Assembly: GCA_002495685.1 (NCBI GenBank)
Contig: DAGJ01000014.1
Location: 1-14,185 of the forward strand
DNA length: 14,185 nt
Reading direction: 5' to 3'
Source of the DNA: Methanobrevibacter sp. UBA412
GTDB lineage: Archaea; Methanobacteriota; Methanobacteria; Methanobacteriales; Methanobacteriaceae
Part shown: positions 14,164-14,185 of the stretch, one piece after another
Layout of the letters: every line of letters starts with the position of its first letter
Numbering within the stretch: the first letter of the stretch is position 1
Position numbers and translations under genes: made by a program
Notes under the pieces: model-generated
Seen by the model: the letters and a program-made list of their open reading frames with translations, nothing else
Databases searched by the model: none
Told to the model about the DNA's origin: nothing

Positions 14164-14185
14164 GGCTTTGTAGAAACCCTATTTT
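14164..14185. mobile_element. Probable insertion-sequence end (right edge of window)
   Basis: GGCTTTGTAGAAACCCT followed by ATTTT matches the left-edge sequence in inverted orientation with one mismatch in the first 17 bases. The GG faces inward at both edges, so the element would extend to the right of the window. It lies in intergenic DNA about 306 bases upstream of the wall-peptidase gene. Confidence 0.5.

Noticed and set aside
1..14185. CRISPR array, tRNA, rRNA or known riboswitch
   Set aside because: No regularly spaced repeats and no GC-rich folded stretches of the kind that stand out in such AT-rich DNA.
1..14185. The whole window as a single transposon bounded by the inverted ends
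   Set aside because: The GG termini face inward and similarity continues outward, so the elements lie outside the window; the genes inside are mostly ordinary chromosome genes.

Overview
The window looks like chromosome of a host-associated methanogenic archaeon of the order Methanobacteriales, most likely Methanosphaera or a close relative. Supporting signs are the very AT-rich sequence, archaeal Shine-Dalgarno sites (GGTGAT, AAGGAG, AAAGGGG), oligo-U terminators, TATA-type promoters, an FdhC-type formate channel, and a secreted pseudomurein-directed cysteine peptidase with pseudomurein-binding repeats. Pseudomurein walls occur only in Methanobacteriales and Methanopyrus. The genus assignment is inference; the order is fairly safe.

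Layout. (1) Positions 1-23 and 14164-14185 carry the same short sequence in inverted orientation (GGYTTTGTAGAAACCCT, GG facing inward). It reads like the ends of two insertion-sequence copies lying just outside the window. (2) 14-1096, minus strand: a PAS-repeat sensor protein cut off inside its third PAS domain exactly where the left repeat begins. (3) 1293-2399, minus: an 87-residue orphan and a zinc-ribbon membrane protein. (4) 2637-3584, plus: a ketopantoate reductase with all key residues. (5) 3604-9056, minus: a long co-directional run. In transcription order it holds a 51-residue zinc-ribbon protein starting at TTG (9056), a 130-residue orphan, a 72-residue very acidic protein, the formate/nitrite channel, a MutT-type Nudix hydrolase, a 969-residue PLD-nuclease/SF2-helicase/DUF3427 protein, and a small 4-oxalocrotonate-tautomerase-like protein. 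It probably splits into at least two or three transcripts. (6) 9397-11725, plus: an osmoprotectant (glycine betaine/choline/carnitine type) ABC transporter with permease and binding protein fused in one chain, followed by its ATPase. (7) 11986-13857, minus: the secreted pseudomurein-binding transglutaminase-fold peptidase. (8) 13858-14163: its upstream region, ending at the right IS-like end.

How the genes work together. The best candidate for a less ordinary system is the Nudix plus PLD-helicase-DUF3427 pair (3879-7195). The two genes are translationally coupled and join a nucleotide-pool hydrolase to a probable DNA translocase/nuclease, which suggests defence or repair of damaged or modified DNA. 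The cluster of tiny unknown proteins ahead of fdhC is the second place to look. The osmoprotectant transporter and the wall peptidase are ordinary for the lineage. No tRNA, rRNA, CRISPR array, complete transposase or recognisable riboswitch is visible.
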